Assembly: GCF_008064665.1 (NCBI RefSeq) | Contig: NZ_VRZA01000004.1 | Location: 186,001 to 250,000 of the forward strand | DNA: 64,000 nucleotides | Direction: 5' to 3' | Source of the DNA: Parahaliea maris | GTDB taxonomy: Bacteria; Pseudomonadota; Gammaproteobacteria; Pseudomonadales; Halieaceae | Shown here: piece after piece, positions 9,892 to 17,861 of the stretch | Numbering within the stretch: position 1 is the first letter of the stretch | Layout: each line of letters begins with the position of its first letter | Translations under genes and position numbers: made by a program | The notes under the pieces: generated by a model | The model's input: only the letters and a program-made list of their open reading frames with translations | Databases searched by the model: none | What the model was told of the DNA's origin: nothing

Positions 9892-11019
9892 ATGGCACAA
9901 CCGAACGATTTTGGTTTTGGCGAAGAAGCGGGCCTGCTCAAGGATTCCGCACGCAAATTTTTTGCCGACAACCTGCCAGTGGATGCACTGCACCGGCTGG
10001 TAGCGGAAAACCCCGACCCCGAGCGCAGCCCCGAACTGGTGTGGCGCGAAGACCTCTGGCACCAGATGGTGGAGCTGGGCTGGAGCATGCTGGCGGTGCC
10101 GGAACAGGCCGGTGGCCTGGGCATGCCGCTGGTGGCCGTGGCCGGCCTGGTAGAAGAGCTGGGCCGGGCTGCCTTTCCCTGTCCCCTGCTGGGAACGTTG
10201 AACGCAACCTATGTCCTGGCCGCCTGTGGCGAACAGGGCCGCGGGGCGCTCGAAGAAATTTGCGGCGGCCTGTCCGCGACCCTGGCGCTGACCGGGCCCT
10301 CGGGCAGCTGGCTGCCGGGAGATACGCCCCTGGCAGCGGAGGGCGGGCGTCTCTCCGGCACTGCCTGCTTTGTGCAGGACGCCGGCAAAGTGGATCGCAT
10401 CCTGGCCCTGGCCAGGGCAGAGGGCGGTCTGGCCCTGTACTGGGTTGACGCGGGGGCCGATGGGGTCACCATCGAGGCAGACGCCATTGTCGACCTCACC
10501 CGCGACCAGGCGCGGGTCACGTTCGACGGGGCCCTGGCCACCTGCGTCGGCAGCAACGGCCTTGCCGCGGTCAACCAGGCTTTGCCGGCGATCTGGACCC
10601 TGCTGGCGGCGGACATGGCAGGGGCCGCAGAGTGGCAGCTGCAGACCACCGTCGAGTACGTCAGCACCCGCAAGCAGTTCGACCATCCCCTCGGATTCTT
10701 CCAGGCGGTCAAGCACCCGCTGGTGGATGTGATGATCATGGCCGACGAAACCCGCTCGCTGGTGTACAACGCCGCCTGTGCCTACGATCACGAGCCGGAA
10801 AAAGTGGCGCAGTTCGCGCACATGGCCAAGTCCAGTGCCAGCGACCTCGCGGGCTTTGCGTCCAGCCGGTCCGTGCAATATCACGGTGGTATCGGTTTTA
10901 CCTGGGAGTGCTTCGTTCATTTGTACTTCAAGCGCCAGAAACACAGCCAGGCCCTGTGGGGCGATGGCGCCTGGCATCGGGCACAGCTGGCCGACATTCT
11001 GCTCGCTCCAGCCGCCTGA
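9892..11019 (+). CDS. Acyl-CoA dehydrogenase (second of a pair)
   Basis: A 375-residue acyl-CoA dehydrogenase, shorter and more divergent than its upstream partner. The N-terminal and middle domains are recognisable, but the flavin-contact segment is weak (ALTGPSGSWLPG). The C-terminal part is typical, with YVSTRKQFDHPLGFFQAVKH and QYHGGIGFTWECFVHLYFKR. The start is ATG 9892 after AAGGAGAAC. The close spacing suggests co-translation with the first dehydrogenase, and the weakened flavin site suggests it may be the partner subunit of a heteromer. This is inference. Confidence 0.9.
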   Translation: MAQPNDFGFGEEAGLLKDSARKFFADNLPVDALHRLVAENPDPERSPELVWREDLWHQMVELGWSMLAVPEQAGGLGMPLVAVAGLVEELGRAAFPCPLLGTLNATYVLAACGEQGRGALEEICGGLSATLALTGPSGSWLPGDTPLAAEGGRLSGTACFVQDAGKVDRILALARAEGGLALYWVDAGADGVTIEADAIVDLTRDQARVTFDGALATCVGSNGLAAVNQALPAIWTLLAADMAGAAEWQLQTTVEYVSTRKQFDHPLGFFQAVKHPLVDVMIMADETRSLVYNAACAYDHEPEKVAQFAHMAKSSASDLAGFASSRSVQYHGGIGFTWECFVHLYFKRQKHSQALWGDGAWHRAQLADILLAPAA

Positions 11020-11033
11020 TTACACGCGCAGCG

Positions 11034-11062
11034 TGGACAGCGCTGCGGGCTTCCGATATAAA
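11034..11062 (+). promoter_or_regulatory. Candidate sigma-70 promoter for the nuclease-like gene
   Basis: TGGACA, a 17-base spacer and TATAAA form a good housekeeping promoter about 70 bases before the ATG at 11134. A 7-base-pair hairpin (CGCAGCG/CGCTGCG, 11027-11047) overlaps the -35 region. Confidence 0.5.
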
Positions 11063-11133
11063 TACACAAACGGCCGGGGCGGACATCTGCCCCTGCTGTT
11101 TGCATCGTATTAACGAACAACTGCCGGGGCCCG

Positions 11134-12411
11134 ATGCAACGCGATAGTGCCGATAACAAGCTCAGTTTCAGTGCCGACGACCTGGTGCTGTTTCGCAAGT
11201 CCCCCTTCGCCAGCTGGATGGAACGCCTGACGCTGGAGAACCCCCGCCACGGCATTCCACCGGACGCCGACGCCCCGGACCCGGTCATCCCCGCCCGTCC
11301 GCAAAACGCCTTCGCCGCAACCCTGCGCGCCAACAGCAGGCGCTTCGTCCAGATCGAGTGGGAAGCCAGCCCGCGGCAGCGCGCCACCGCGACCCTGGAT
11401 GCCATGCGCCGCGGCGTGGACTTTATCGTCGACGGACAGCTCGCGGTGGGGCCGCTCAACGACAGCGTCAACCTGCTGATGCGCACCAGTGGTTTTTCTG
11501 AATTGGGTGACTACCTGTACCTGCCTTGCGACACCGCCGGGCAATACGGAGCGGAGGCCGCTTTTCGCCTCTGCTTTCTGGCGGACCTGCTGCACTCCCT
11601 GCAGGGGCAGTTGCCGCCCCAGCTGATTGAAATCCGGCGTGGGGAGGAACTTAATGCGCTGGAAACCGAACGCCACATTCACTTCTATCGCGCGGTCAAG
11701 CAACGTTTCATGCTGGCCCAGCGCAACTTCCGCAAACACCGGATGCCCAATCCCGCCGAATCTGCCGAGTGTGGCCGCTGGTATGCCTGCGCCAATGAAG
11801 TGCTGCGCCAGCGCCTGCACCTGCGTCAGCAGCGGGAGGAAGAGGCACCGGCCTCATCGGCCCCTGTGCCCGAGGCTGTACCCGCCCAGGCGGTGGAACA
11901 GGTGGCTGTGGCCGTCAACCAGAGCCCGGACATGGATCGCGACCGTGCAGCCGCCGGTATCGCCGCGGAACTCGCCGGCACCCTGGCCGAGCAGGCTCGC
12001 AGGCTGGACGTCAGCCCACCGGCGGTGGCCAGGCACGACGATGACGCGCCCCCGGCGCGGTTGCAGCCCCTGAGCTTTATCGCGGCAGAGATTCCCGATG
12101 CTTTTACAGACGGGCAGCCAGACGAGCCGCCAGAAAACCAGCCAGACGCGCAGCCAGGCCAGCCGGAAGTCCCGAAGGTGGCGTTAGTTGACGCAGACCT
12201 GGAGGCTCCCGAGGTGCTCAGGCGCCCGGCACCTGGCCCGACCCTCGATACCAGTGAGCCGGAAACGGGCAGGGACACGCCCCCGCGGCCCGCTCGCAGT
12301 CATCTGGTGGATCCCGATATACCGACTCCGCACCCCCTGGATACGCCGGGGTTTAATGTGACGGCCTATCGCCGCCAACCGGTTGGCGGTGAAGAGCCTG
12401 TCGAAGACTGA
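11134..12411 (+). CDS. Truncated RecB/TM0106-like nuclease homologue with disordered C-terminus
   Basis: A 425-residue protein. Residues about 8-215 follow the N-terminal part of the TM0106-type RecB-family nuclease: SADDLVLFRKSPFASWMERL, a repeated-Met/Arg helix, then GDYLYLPCDTAGQY, FRLCFLADLLHSLQGQLPP and HFYRAVKQRF. In intact members the corresponding segments read ADF and WDTK, supplying the acidic and lysine residues of the PD-(D/E)XK site; here they are VNL and CDTA, so catalysis is probably lost. Residues about 240-425 are rich in Pro, Glu, Asp and Ala, with no fold. The helicase/RNase H part of full-length relatives is absent. The comparison is from memory of the family. Confidence 0.6.
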   Translation: MQRDSADNKLSFSADDLVLFRKSPFASWMERLTLENPRHGIPPDADAPDPVIPARPQNAFAATLRANSRRFVQIEWEASPRQRATATLDAMRRGVDFIVDGQLAVGPLNDSVNLLMRTSGFSELGDYLYLPCDTAGQYGAEAAFRLCFLADLLHSLQGQLPPQLIEIRRGEELNALETERHIHFYRAVKQRFMLAQRNFRKHRMPNPAESAECGRWYACANEVLRQRLHLRQQREEEAPASSAPVPEAVPAQAVEQVAVAVNQSPDMDRDRAAAGIAAELAGTLAEQARRLDVSPPAVARHDDDAPPARLQPLSFIAAEIPDAFTDGQPDEPPENQPDAQPGQPEVPKVALVDADLEAPEVLRRPAPGPTLDTSEPETGRDTPPRPARSHLVDPDIPTPHPLDTPGFNVTAYRRQPVGGEEPVED

Positions 12412-12412
12412 T

Positions 12413-13084
12413 TCAGCTCCCAAGGTCCTGGATGGGCCGGCCCGGCTCGATGAACAGCCCCTCGGCGGTGGCGGTCACCTCGCCTTCGCTGCTGATCTCC
12501 CCCCGCATGACGGTTTTACGTCCCTCGTTCTGCACCACCTCGGCCCGCAGGCGCAGCTCTGTGTTAAGCGGAGTCGGGCGCAGGTAGCGCACTGTCAGCG
12601 ATCCGGTCATGCCCGGGCGACCGCCGGCCAGTTGCGCCATCCCCAGGAACTGGTCGAGGATGGCCGCTACATGTCCGCCGTGGACAAAGCCCGGCGGTCC
12701 CTCATAGGCGTATCCGCAGCACACGGTGCCGTGGGCGACATCGCCTTCCAGCCACTGATTCAGGCCCGGGGCCAGCGGGTTGCTCTGGCCGCCCACCGCA
12801 TTCAACTCGTGATTGATTTCGCCGTAACTGCCGTGTTCCCCATTGGCCATGAAGGCCAGCGTGCCGAGGCAGCGCGGGGCACTGGCGAGGTTGCTGGCGA
12901 TCTGTTCAAGCCGGGTTGCGCTCTCCTCGATCTGCTCGACGCTGGCGTCGGAGGTCACGGCGAGTTCGGCAAGGTTGCGCAGGGCATCCGCCAGTCGCCG
13001 CTTGGCAGCCCACTCGCGGGTGTGTGGCGGGCTGATCTCCTCCGAGGCGAAGGGATTGAATACGCCGGTGTAGAAGTCGAACAT
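12413..13084 (-). CDS. Hotdog-fold thioesterase (PaaI-like)
   Basis: A 223-residue protein with a C-terminal hotdog domain (about residues 110-215). The central-helix motif FVHGGHVAAILDQFLGMA and the strand GSLTVRYLRPTPLNTELRLRA are typical of PaaI/4HBT acyl-CoA thioesterases, in which the HGG motif binds the thioester carbonyl. The N-terminal 100 residues are helical and unassigned. It lies 17 bases upstream of the start of nothing else on its strand except the preceding epoxide hydrolase, whose stop is at 13102, so the two probably form one transcript. It is convergent with the nuclease-like gene, one base apart. Confidence 0.88.
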   Translation of the reverse strand: MFDFYTGVFNPFASEEISPPHTREWAAKRRLADALRNLAELAVTSDASVEQIEESATRLEQIASNLASAPRCLGTLAFMANGEHGSYGEINHELNAVGGQSNPLAPGLNQWLEGDVAHGTVCCGYAYEGPPGFVHGGHVAAILDQFLGMAQLAGGRPGMTGSLTVRYLRPTPLNTELRLRAEVVQNEGRKTVMRGEISSEGEVTATAEGLFIEPGRPIQDLGS

Positions 13085-13101
13085 GGTTACCTCTGGGGTG
13101 T

Positions 13102-14253
13102 TCAGCGCAAAGTGCGGAAAGCCGTTCGCACTTCATTGACGAACAGCTCGGGTTGCTCAAAGGCGGCGAAGTGACCGCCGCGGTCCAGTTCGTTCCAGTG
13201 GATCAGCTGGGTAAAGCGTTTTTCCGCCCAGCGACGACTGCTGCGAAAAATTTCCTTTGGGAATATGGAGCAGCCAACGGGCATGGTGATGGGGTCCAGG
13301 TTGGGAGAATTGAAGCTCTCCCAGTACAGGCGAGCGGAACTGGCAGCGGCGTTGTTGAGCCAGTAGAACATGACGTTATCGAGCATTTCGTCCCGTGAAA
13401 GCGCGTTCTCCGGATGTTTTACACCGTCCTTCCCGCAATCGGTCCAGGCGTAAAATTTTTCCAGGATCCAGGCCAGTTGGCCGGTAGGCGAATCCGCCAG
13501 TCCGTAACCGAGGGTCTGGGGGCGGGTGGACTGCTGTTTCGAGTAGCCGGAGTCCCACTGCTGGTAGAAGCCCATCGCCTCGAGCGCCGACTGTTCGGCA
13601 GCGCTCAGGTTGTTCATGGTTTCCGGGTCGGGCGCAACAGTGGGCATATTGATGTGAATGCCGGCGCAGTGTTCGGTCTCGGTTTGTCCGATGCTCTGGG
13701 TGACCATGCTGCCCCAGTCTCCGCCCTGGGCGACATAGCGGTCATAGCCGAGCTGGGCCATCAATTGTCCCCACAGTCGGCCTATGCGCTCGACACTGGT
13801 GCCGGCTCGCGTGGGTTTGCCGCTGAAGCCGTATCCCGGCAGAGAGGGGGCGACCACATGGAAGGCGTCGGCGGCCCTGCCGCCGTGGGCCACGGGGTCG
13901 GTGAGCGGCGCAATGACCTTGTTGAACTCCACCACCGAACCGGGCCAGCCGTGACTGATGATGAGGGGCAGGGCATCCTCGTGGGGGCTGCGGGCATGGA
14001 TAAAATGGATGTCGAGACCGTCCACCTCGGCCAGGTACTGGGGCCAGCGGTTCAGCGCCTCCTCCCGCTGGCGCCAGTCATAGCCACTCTGCCAGTACCC
14101 GGCCACCTCCTGGACATAGGCCAGTGGTATCCCCTGGCTCCAGTCGTCGACGGTTTCGGCGTCCGGCCAGCGTGTTGCAGCAAGGCGCGTTTTCAGGTCT
14201 GCCAGAACAGCGTCGGGGATATCAATACGGAAGGGACGAATGTTTCCAGCCAC
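13102..14253 (-). CDS. Epoxide hydrolase (EHN-domain alpha/beta hydrolase)
   Basis: A 383-residue alpha/beta hydrolase with the epoxide hydrolase N-terminal domain (RPFRIDIPDAVLADLKTRLA, WPQYLAEVDGLDIHFIHARS). The oxyanion motif HGWPGSVVEF and the nucleophile elbow GGDWGSMV (Asp) mark the microsomal/juvenile-hormone-type epoxide hydrolases, which open epoxides to diols. The C-terminal catalytic His is expected in RGGHFAAFEQP. The start was set at GTG 14253, which follows GAGGAG at 6 bases; a longer reading frame lacks a ribosome-binding site. It probably shares a transcript with the thioesterase downstream. Confidence 0.92.
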   Translation of the reverse strand: MAGNIRPFRIDIPDAVLADLKTRLAATRWPDAETVDDWSQGIPLAYVQEVAGYWQSGYDWRQREEALNRWPQYLAEVDGLDIHFIHARSPHEDALPLIISHGWPGSVVEFNKVIAPLTDPVAHGGRAADAFHVVAPSLPGYGFSGKPTRAGTSVERIGRLWGQLMAQLGYDRYVAQGGDWGSMVTQSIGQTETEHCAGIHINMPTVAPDPETMNNLSAAEQSALEAMGFYQQWDSGYSKQQSTRPQTLGYGLADSPTGQLAWILEKFYAWTDCGKDGVKHPENALSRDEMLDNVMFYWLNNAAASSARLYWESFNSPNLDPITMPVGCSIFPKEIFRSSRRWAEKRFTQLIHWNELDRGGHFAAFEQPELFVNEVRTAFRTLR

Positions 14254-14387
14254 GCTCTGCTCCTCGATTCGCAGGTGGGTGAGTGATGTCACCGTAGTCA
14301 CGCGCCGGGCGCATTGCAATAGCCGGTGGCGCCCTGCAGGTCGAATGCCAGTGCCAGTTCAAAAGCTGAGGCTGGTCACCTGAGTGG

Positions 14388-15794
14388 TTACCCTTTGGAG
14401 TCGGGTCGGTACTGCTCGAGAAGAGCGAGAAGGGCCTCGCGGTCCGCGGCAGATTCACGGGTTCTGTGCAGCAGGTGTGTCGGCCGGGGTTCCCGGTCCA
14501 GGAACAGCTGGCCACTCACCAGGCCCGCTTCCCGGGCCCGGGACAGCCAGACAATGGTGTCAGCTCCTTCTTCCGGGCTGCGCAGGAAGGGCCCTACCAG
14601 TTTGTGAAACAGCGGCAGGGCGCTTTCGACCCCGGGAGTATCGGCCCAGCCGGGGTGCATGGCATTGACGCTAATGCCATCGTCGGACCAGGCTTCGGCC
14701 CAGTGCTCGGTGACAATCATCAGCGCTCGCTTGGCCTGGGCGTAGGCGACGCTCCCGTTATAATCATCCGTCTGGCCTGCCAAAATGTCGAGGTCCAGTT
14801 TCTGGGTGTACATGCCGCCGGATACAACATTGATGACCCTTCCTCCGTGGCTCTGCCGCAACAGGGGCAGCAGGCCGAGCCCCAGGCGCCAGGGCGACAG
14901 CAACAGCAGGGCAAAGCTCTGTTCCAGGCCCTCCGCTGTCTCTCCGCGCTGGTTGAACAACGCACCCGCATTGTTGATTAGAACATCGACCGGGCGGCCC
15001 TGTTCGCGCAGTCTTGCAGCCAGGTCATCGGTGTCCTGCAACAGCCCGAGATCGGCACACTCGAGGACAATGTCACGGTTGCCGCTGCGGCTCTGCAACT
15101 CGGCCACCGTGGATTCCCCCCGATCCCGGTTGCGCGCTACCAGGGTGAGGTGGGCACCCGCGTCGGCGAGTGTGCTGGCCGCCGCCATGCCGAGTCCGGA
15201 AGTGGCGCCAGTCAGCACGATGTGACGGCCACTGATGTCGGTGGTGCTTGCCGGCCAGCGCCGGCGTCCGCGGCGATAGCCAGCGCGGGTAAAGTGGGCC
15301 ACGCCTGGCAGGAGCCAGCGGTCGGCGCGCCGCGTATCCTCCTGCGCCTCGGGCGACGGGTTGTCGTCACGCAGGGCAGTCGCCAGGCTCTCGATGGTTC
15401 GGCGTCCCATGGCTTCCAGGCCGGCGGGGTCCTTTTGCACCAGGCGTTCGATGAACGCGGGAAACTGGAAACTGGCCCGGTAGTCGATCCTGCAGCCGCC
15501 GTCTGTGGCGGTGAGCTGGATGTCATCGTCGACGGTAAAGAAAGCGCTCTCACCCGAGAGGGTCAGCTGCTCCCCATGCTTGAGCCCGGTCAGGGTATAG
15601 CGTACCCGGGTCGTGCCCAGGGGCAGTTTGCATACCAGCTCGAAGCGGGCCCCCTCGGCAATGGGGCCGCTATCGAGGCGCTTCGCAGACACCGTGGTCG
15701 GGTCCCACTCTGCCGCGGTGGAGAAGTCGGCGAGGTAGCGGCTGACCTCTGCAGTACTGCGTGGTACGTGGCAGCTTTCCCTCAGCTCGAGCAT
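14388..15794 (-). CDS. SRPBCC domain - short-chain dehydrogenase fusion (DHRS12-like)
   Basis: A 468-residue two-domain protein. Residues about 1-150 look like a SRPBCC/polyketide-cyclase lipid-binding fold (CHVPRSTAEVSRYLADF, AAEWDPTTV). After a linker, residues about 185-465 form a classical SDR oxidoreductase: the cofactor motif TGATSGLGMAAA, NNAGALF, and the catalytic Ser/Tyr/Lys in VVSGGMYTQ and YAQAKRA. The SDR part resembles the DHRS12 group. The fused SRPBCC domain may deliver a hydrophobic substrate. No partner gene adjoins it. The substrate is unknown. Confidence 0.88.
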   Translation of the reverse strand: MLELRESCHVPRSTAEVSRYLADFSTAAEWDPTTVSAKRLDSGPIAEGARFELVCKLPLGTTRVRYTLTGLKHGEQLTLSGESAFFTVDDDIQLTATDGGCRIDYRASFQFPAFIERLVQKDPAGLEAMGRRTIESLATALRDDNPSPEAQEDTRRADRWLLPGVAHFTRAGYRRGRRRWPASTTDISGRHIVLTGATSGLGMAAASTLADAGAHLTLVARNRDRGESTVAELQSRSGNRDIVLECADLGLLQDTDDLAARLREQGRPVDVLINNAGALFNQRGETAEGLEQSFALLLLSPWRLGLGLLPLLRQSHGGRVINVVSGGMYTQKLDLDILAGQTDDYNGSVAYAQAKRALMIVTEHWAEAWSDDGISVNAMHPGWADTPGVESALPLFHKLVGPFLRSPEEGADTIVWLSRAREAGLVSGQLFLDREPRPTHLLHRTRESAADREALLALLEQYRPDSKG

Positions 15795-15992
15795 GGCATG
15801 GTCCTGTAATTGGGCTGTTTCAGTATACGGTGCACCGGCAATACCGGTTCAACCGCTTACCGGAGTTTGATTTCGGTCAATCGGATTGCCAAAGGGGGTG
15901 GCAATTTCCTCATGGCGGGTTAGACTTCCCCTGTATCGACCGATAACCATACGCCCGTGGTCAGGGCACACACTGGGGGAAAGCGAGCGTCC

Positions 15993-16709
15993 ATGCCCAT
16001 GTCCTGGCGCAATCGCCTGATGCGCACTATCGAGTGGAGCTGCTATGCGGCCGGCCTGGTCTGTTCGGCTTTATTCCTCAGCCAGTTGGCCGTGGGCGAG
16101 GTCGAGCGGCAGACTGACATCGCTGCCTTCAAGCAGGTGCAGCTCGCCTATTCTGAAGTGGCCGATATGGCCTCTGACAGCGCAGGCCACAGCGAGCCGT
16201 CAATGGCTTCACTCCCGGTAGATGCCCTGCCAGCCCCCGACACCAGCCTTTGGTCTCCCGGCCGAGTAGCCGACTATCAGGCCAGTCTGCAGCTTGACCT
16301 TCCCCCGGTACTCGGCATTCTCAATGTCCCTTCCCTGGCGTTGCAACTGCCGGTCTATTCCATCGACTCGGAACTGACGATGGACCGTGGCGCCGGGGTA
16401 ATCGACGGAATGGCCTACCCCCACGAGGGCGGCAATATCGGCATCGCCGGCCATCGCGACGGCTACTTTCGCGCGCTGAAGGACATCAGCCTGGGCGACC
16501 GCGTGGTACTGGAGACCCTGCAGGGGCCGAAGTATTTCACCGTGGACGCCACCCGGATTGTGGAAATCGAGGATACCCACGTGCTCGCCGATACCGATGA
16601 GCAGCGGCTGACCCTCGTGACCTGTTACCCGTTCTACTTCGTCGGGCACGCGCCACAGCGCTTTGTTGTGAGTGCTTCGCTGGACAAAAACTATGTCAAT
16701 CGAAACTAA
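15993..16709 (+). CDS. Sortase (class D/marine proteobacterial type)
   Basis: A 238-residue transpeptidase with an N-terminal membrane anchor (about residues 10-32) and the sortase barrel at about 105-238. The catalytic triad is visible: His154 in AGHRDGYF, Cys211 in TLVTCYPFYF, and Arg223 in PQRFVV. Sortases cleave a C-terminal sorting motif and link the protein to an amine acceptor. In Gram-negative bacteria the acceptor is generally unknown. ATG 15993 follows a GGGGGAAAG stretch; Met at 15999 is an alternative. A strong ribosome-binding site 12 bases downstream leads into the candidate substrate, and a terminator closes the pair. Confidence 0.92.
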   Translation: MPMSWRNRLMRTIEWSCYAAGLVCSALFLSQLAVGEVERQTDIAAFKQVQLAYSEVADMASDSAGHSEPSMASLPVDALPAPDTSLWSPGRVADYQASLQLDLPPVLGILNVPSLALQLPVYSIDSELTMDRGAGVIDGMAYPHEGGNIGIAGHRDGYFRALKDISLGDRVVLETLQGPKYFTVDATRIVEIEDTHVLADTDEQRLTLVTCYPFYFVGHAPQRFVVSASLDKNYVNRN

Positions 16710-16721
16710 GGAGGAATTGAC

Positions 16722-17285
16722 ATGCTCAAGAAGTTGATCGTTGCAACCGGAATGACCGCCGCGCTCAGTCTCAGTGGACAGGTGGCCGCCCAGGCCGCCC
16801 CGACCTGTGCCGATATCGAGTGGTCCGCTTCAGTGCTGGCGGCGTACCCCGAAATCGCCCAGTCCTGCAAGGGCATCTACGAGAAAAACGGTGAGCTCTA
16901 CGCCAAGGCCAGCGTCGAGGTGCTGAGGGTCCGCGGCAATCGCGTGACCTTCCGCCCCATTCACGTGGATGGCACCAAGGGCGAAAGCCATAGCATCCAG
17001 GTACCGAGCAGTTGGCGCGCCGAAATCGGCGGCCGCAGCTACCGGGCCAGCGAGCTGAGCCGTGGCCAGGAGCTGAACGTATACCTGCCCCACGACCGCT
17101 GGGCGCTGGCGGTTCACGACGAAGAGCCGGCAGATGATGTCGAAATCGCCGTCATCACCATTGAGGAAGCGGATGAACCGGAAATGCCCACTACCGCCAG
17201 CCCGCTGTTCCTGGTCGGCCTCGCCGGCGGTGCGCTGCTGTCACTGGGTGGCCTGATCACTGCGCTGCGTCGTCGCTTCGCCTGA
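16722..17285 (+). CDS. Candidate sortase substrate with LPxTA-like C-terminal signal
   Basis: A 187-residue exported protein. It has an N-terminal signal peptide (about residues 1-26, AQA cleavage site), a soluble domain with two cysteines (CADIEW and QSCKGIY), and a tripartite C-terminus: Met-Pro-Thr-Thr-Ala at about 155-159, a hydrophobic helix and Arg-Arg-Arg-Phe-Ala. That layout matches sortase sorting signals, with Met-Pro-Thr-Thr-Ala close to the LPxTA type read by class D enzymes. The AAGGAGGAATTGAC ribosome-binding site is strong. The usual partner of marine sortases is a large VIT/vWA protein; this one is small and unrelated to that. Function is unknown. Confidence 0.75.
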   Translation: MLKKLIVATGMTAALSLSGQVAAQAAPTCADIEWSASVLAAYPEIAQSCKGIYEKNGELYAKASVEVLRVRGNRVTFRPIHVDGTKGESHSIQVPSSWRAEIGGRSYRASELSRGQELNVYLPHDRWALAVHDEEPADDVEIAVITIEEADEPEMPTTASPLFLVGLAGGALLSLGGLITALRRRFA

Positions 17286-17307
17286 CCAGCACCGCGGTAC
17301 TCTGAAA

Positions 17308-17330
17308 GGGGCTCGACAGCCCCTTTTTTT
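17308..17330 (+). terminator. Rho-independent terminator after the sortase pair
   Basis: GGGGCT-CGAC-AGCCCC followed by seven T residues, 22 bases after the substrate stop codon. Confidence 0.9.
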
Positions 17331-17355
17331 ATTGCCCGGGTTTATTGTCCGGGTC

Positions 17356-17691
17356 TCAGTCGTCGACCCAGACCTTGCGCAGGGGTTCGCCGAAGTCGTC
17401 GTAAATGGTCTTGCGGCGGGGGCGGGGCAGGCGCGAGCGTTTCGGCTGGGGCTTGCGCTTGAGCATGGCCTTGCGCCGTTTTTCAATGGCAGCGACCACC
17501 TCGGGAATCAGGGTGCGCTGTTCGCGAGGTTCAACGAACAGGCGTCGACTCAGGCCATTCTGGGGGGTGTGCGCGTCGCTGCCACTGGTGCCACGCGGGA
17601 CCGCAGTGACCTGGCCGCCCTTGCGCAGGAAACGCTCGGTGGCGCGCTCGAGGTCGGCGCGCAGTTCGGCTTTGGACACGGGCTTTTTCAC
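17356..17691 (-). CDS. Small basic protein with SutA-like FLxxGGxV motif
   Basis: A 111-residue protein. Residues about 8-30 read ERATERFLRKGGQVTAVPRG, resembling the conserved C-terminal segment of the RNA-polymerase-binding regulator SutA of Pseudomonas (FLSRGGKVQ), and of related small proteins. The C-terminal 50 residues are strongly basic with KRK, PRPRRK and an acidic end. The start was set at GTG 17691 (VKKPVSKAELRAD); the longer frame has no ribosome-binding site and looks non-coding. It could bind nucleic acid or RNA polymerase, but the link is by motif only. Confidence 0.6.
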   Translation of the reverse strand: MKKPVSKAELRADLERATERFLRKGGQVTAVPRGTSGSDAHTPQNGLSRRLFVEPREQRTLIPEVVAAIEKRRKAMLKRKPQPKRSRLPRPRRKTIYDDFGEPLRKVWVDD

Positions 17692-17804
17692 GTGGCTTCT
17701 TTCACTCGGCTGTTCCACCCGCTCAACGGGTGCGTCGGTTGAAACTGCAAACCACCTAGTATAGCCGCGCCACCGGGCAAATACAGTGAGTGGGACGCGG
17801 CATT

Positions 17805-17832
17805 TTGTCTGGCGGTGGCATTCTGGTTTAAT
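17805..17832 (+). promoter_or_regulatory. Candidate promoter of the HSL esterase gene
   Basis: TTGTCT, a 16-base spacer and TTTAAT lie 30 bases before the ATG at 17862. The match to the sigma-70 consensus is fair. Confidence 0.4.
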
Positions 17833-17861
17833 GCACCCCATTGTGTTCAGGAGACATCCCC

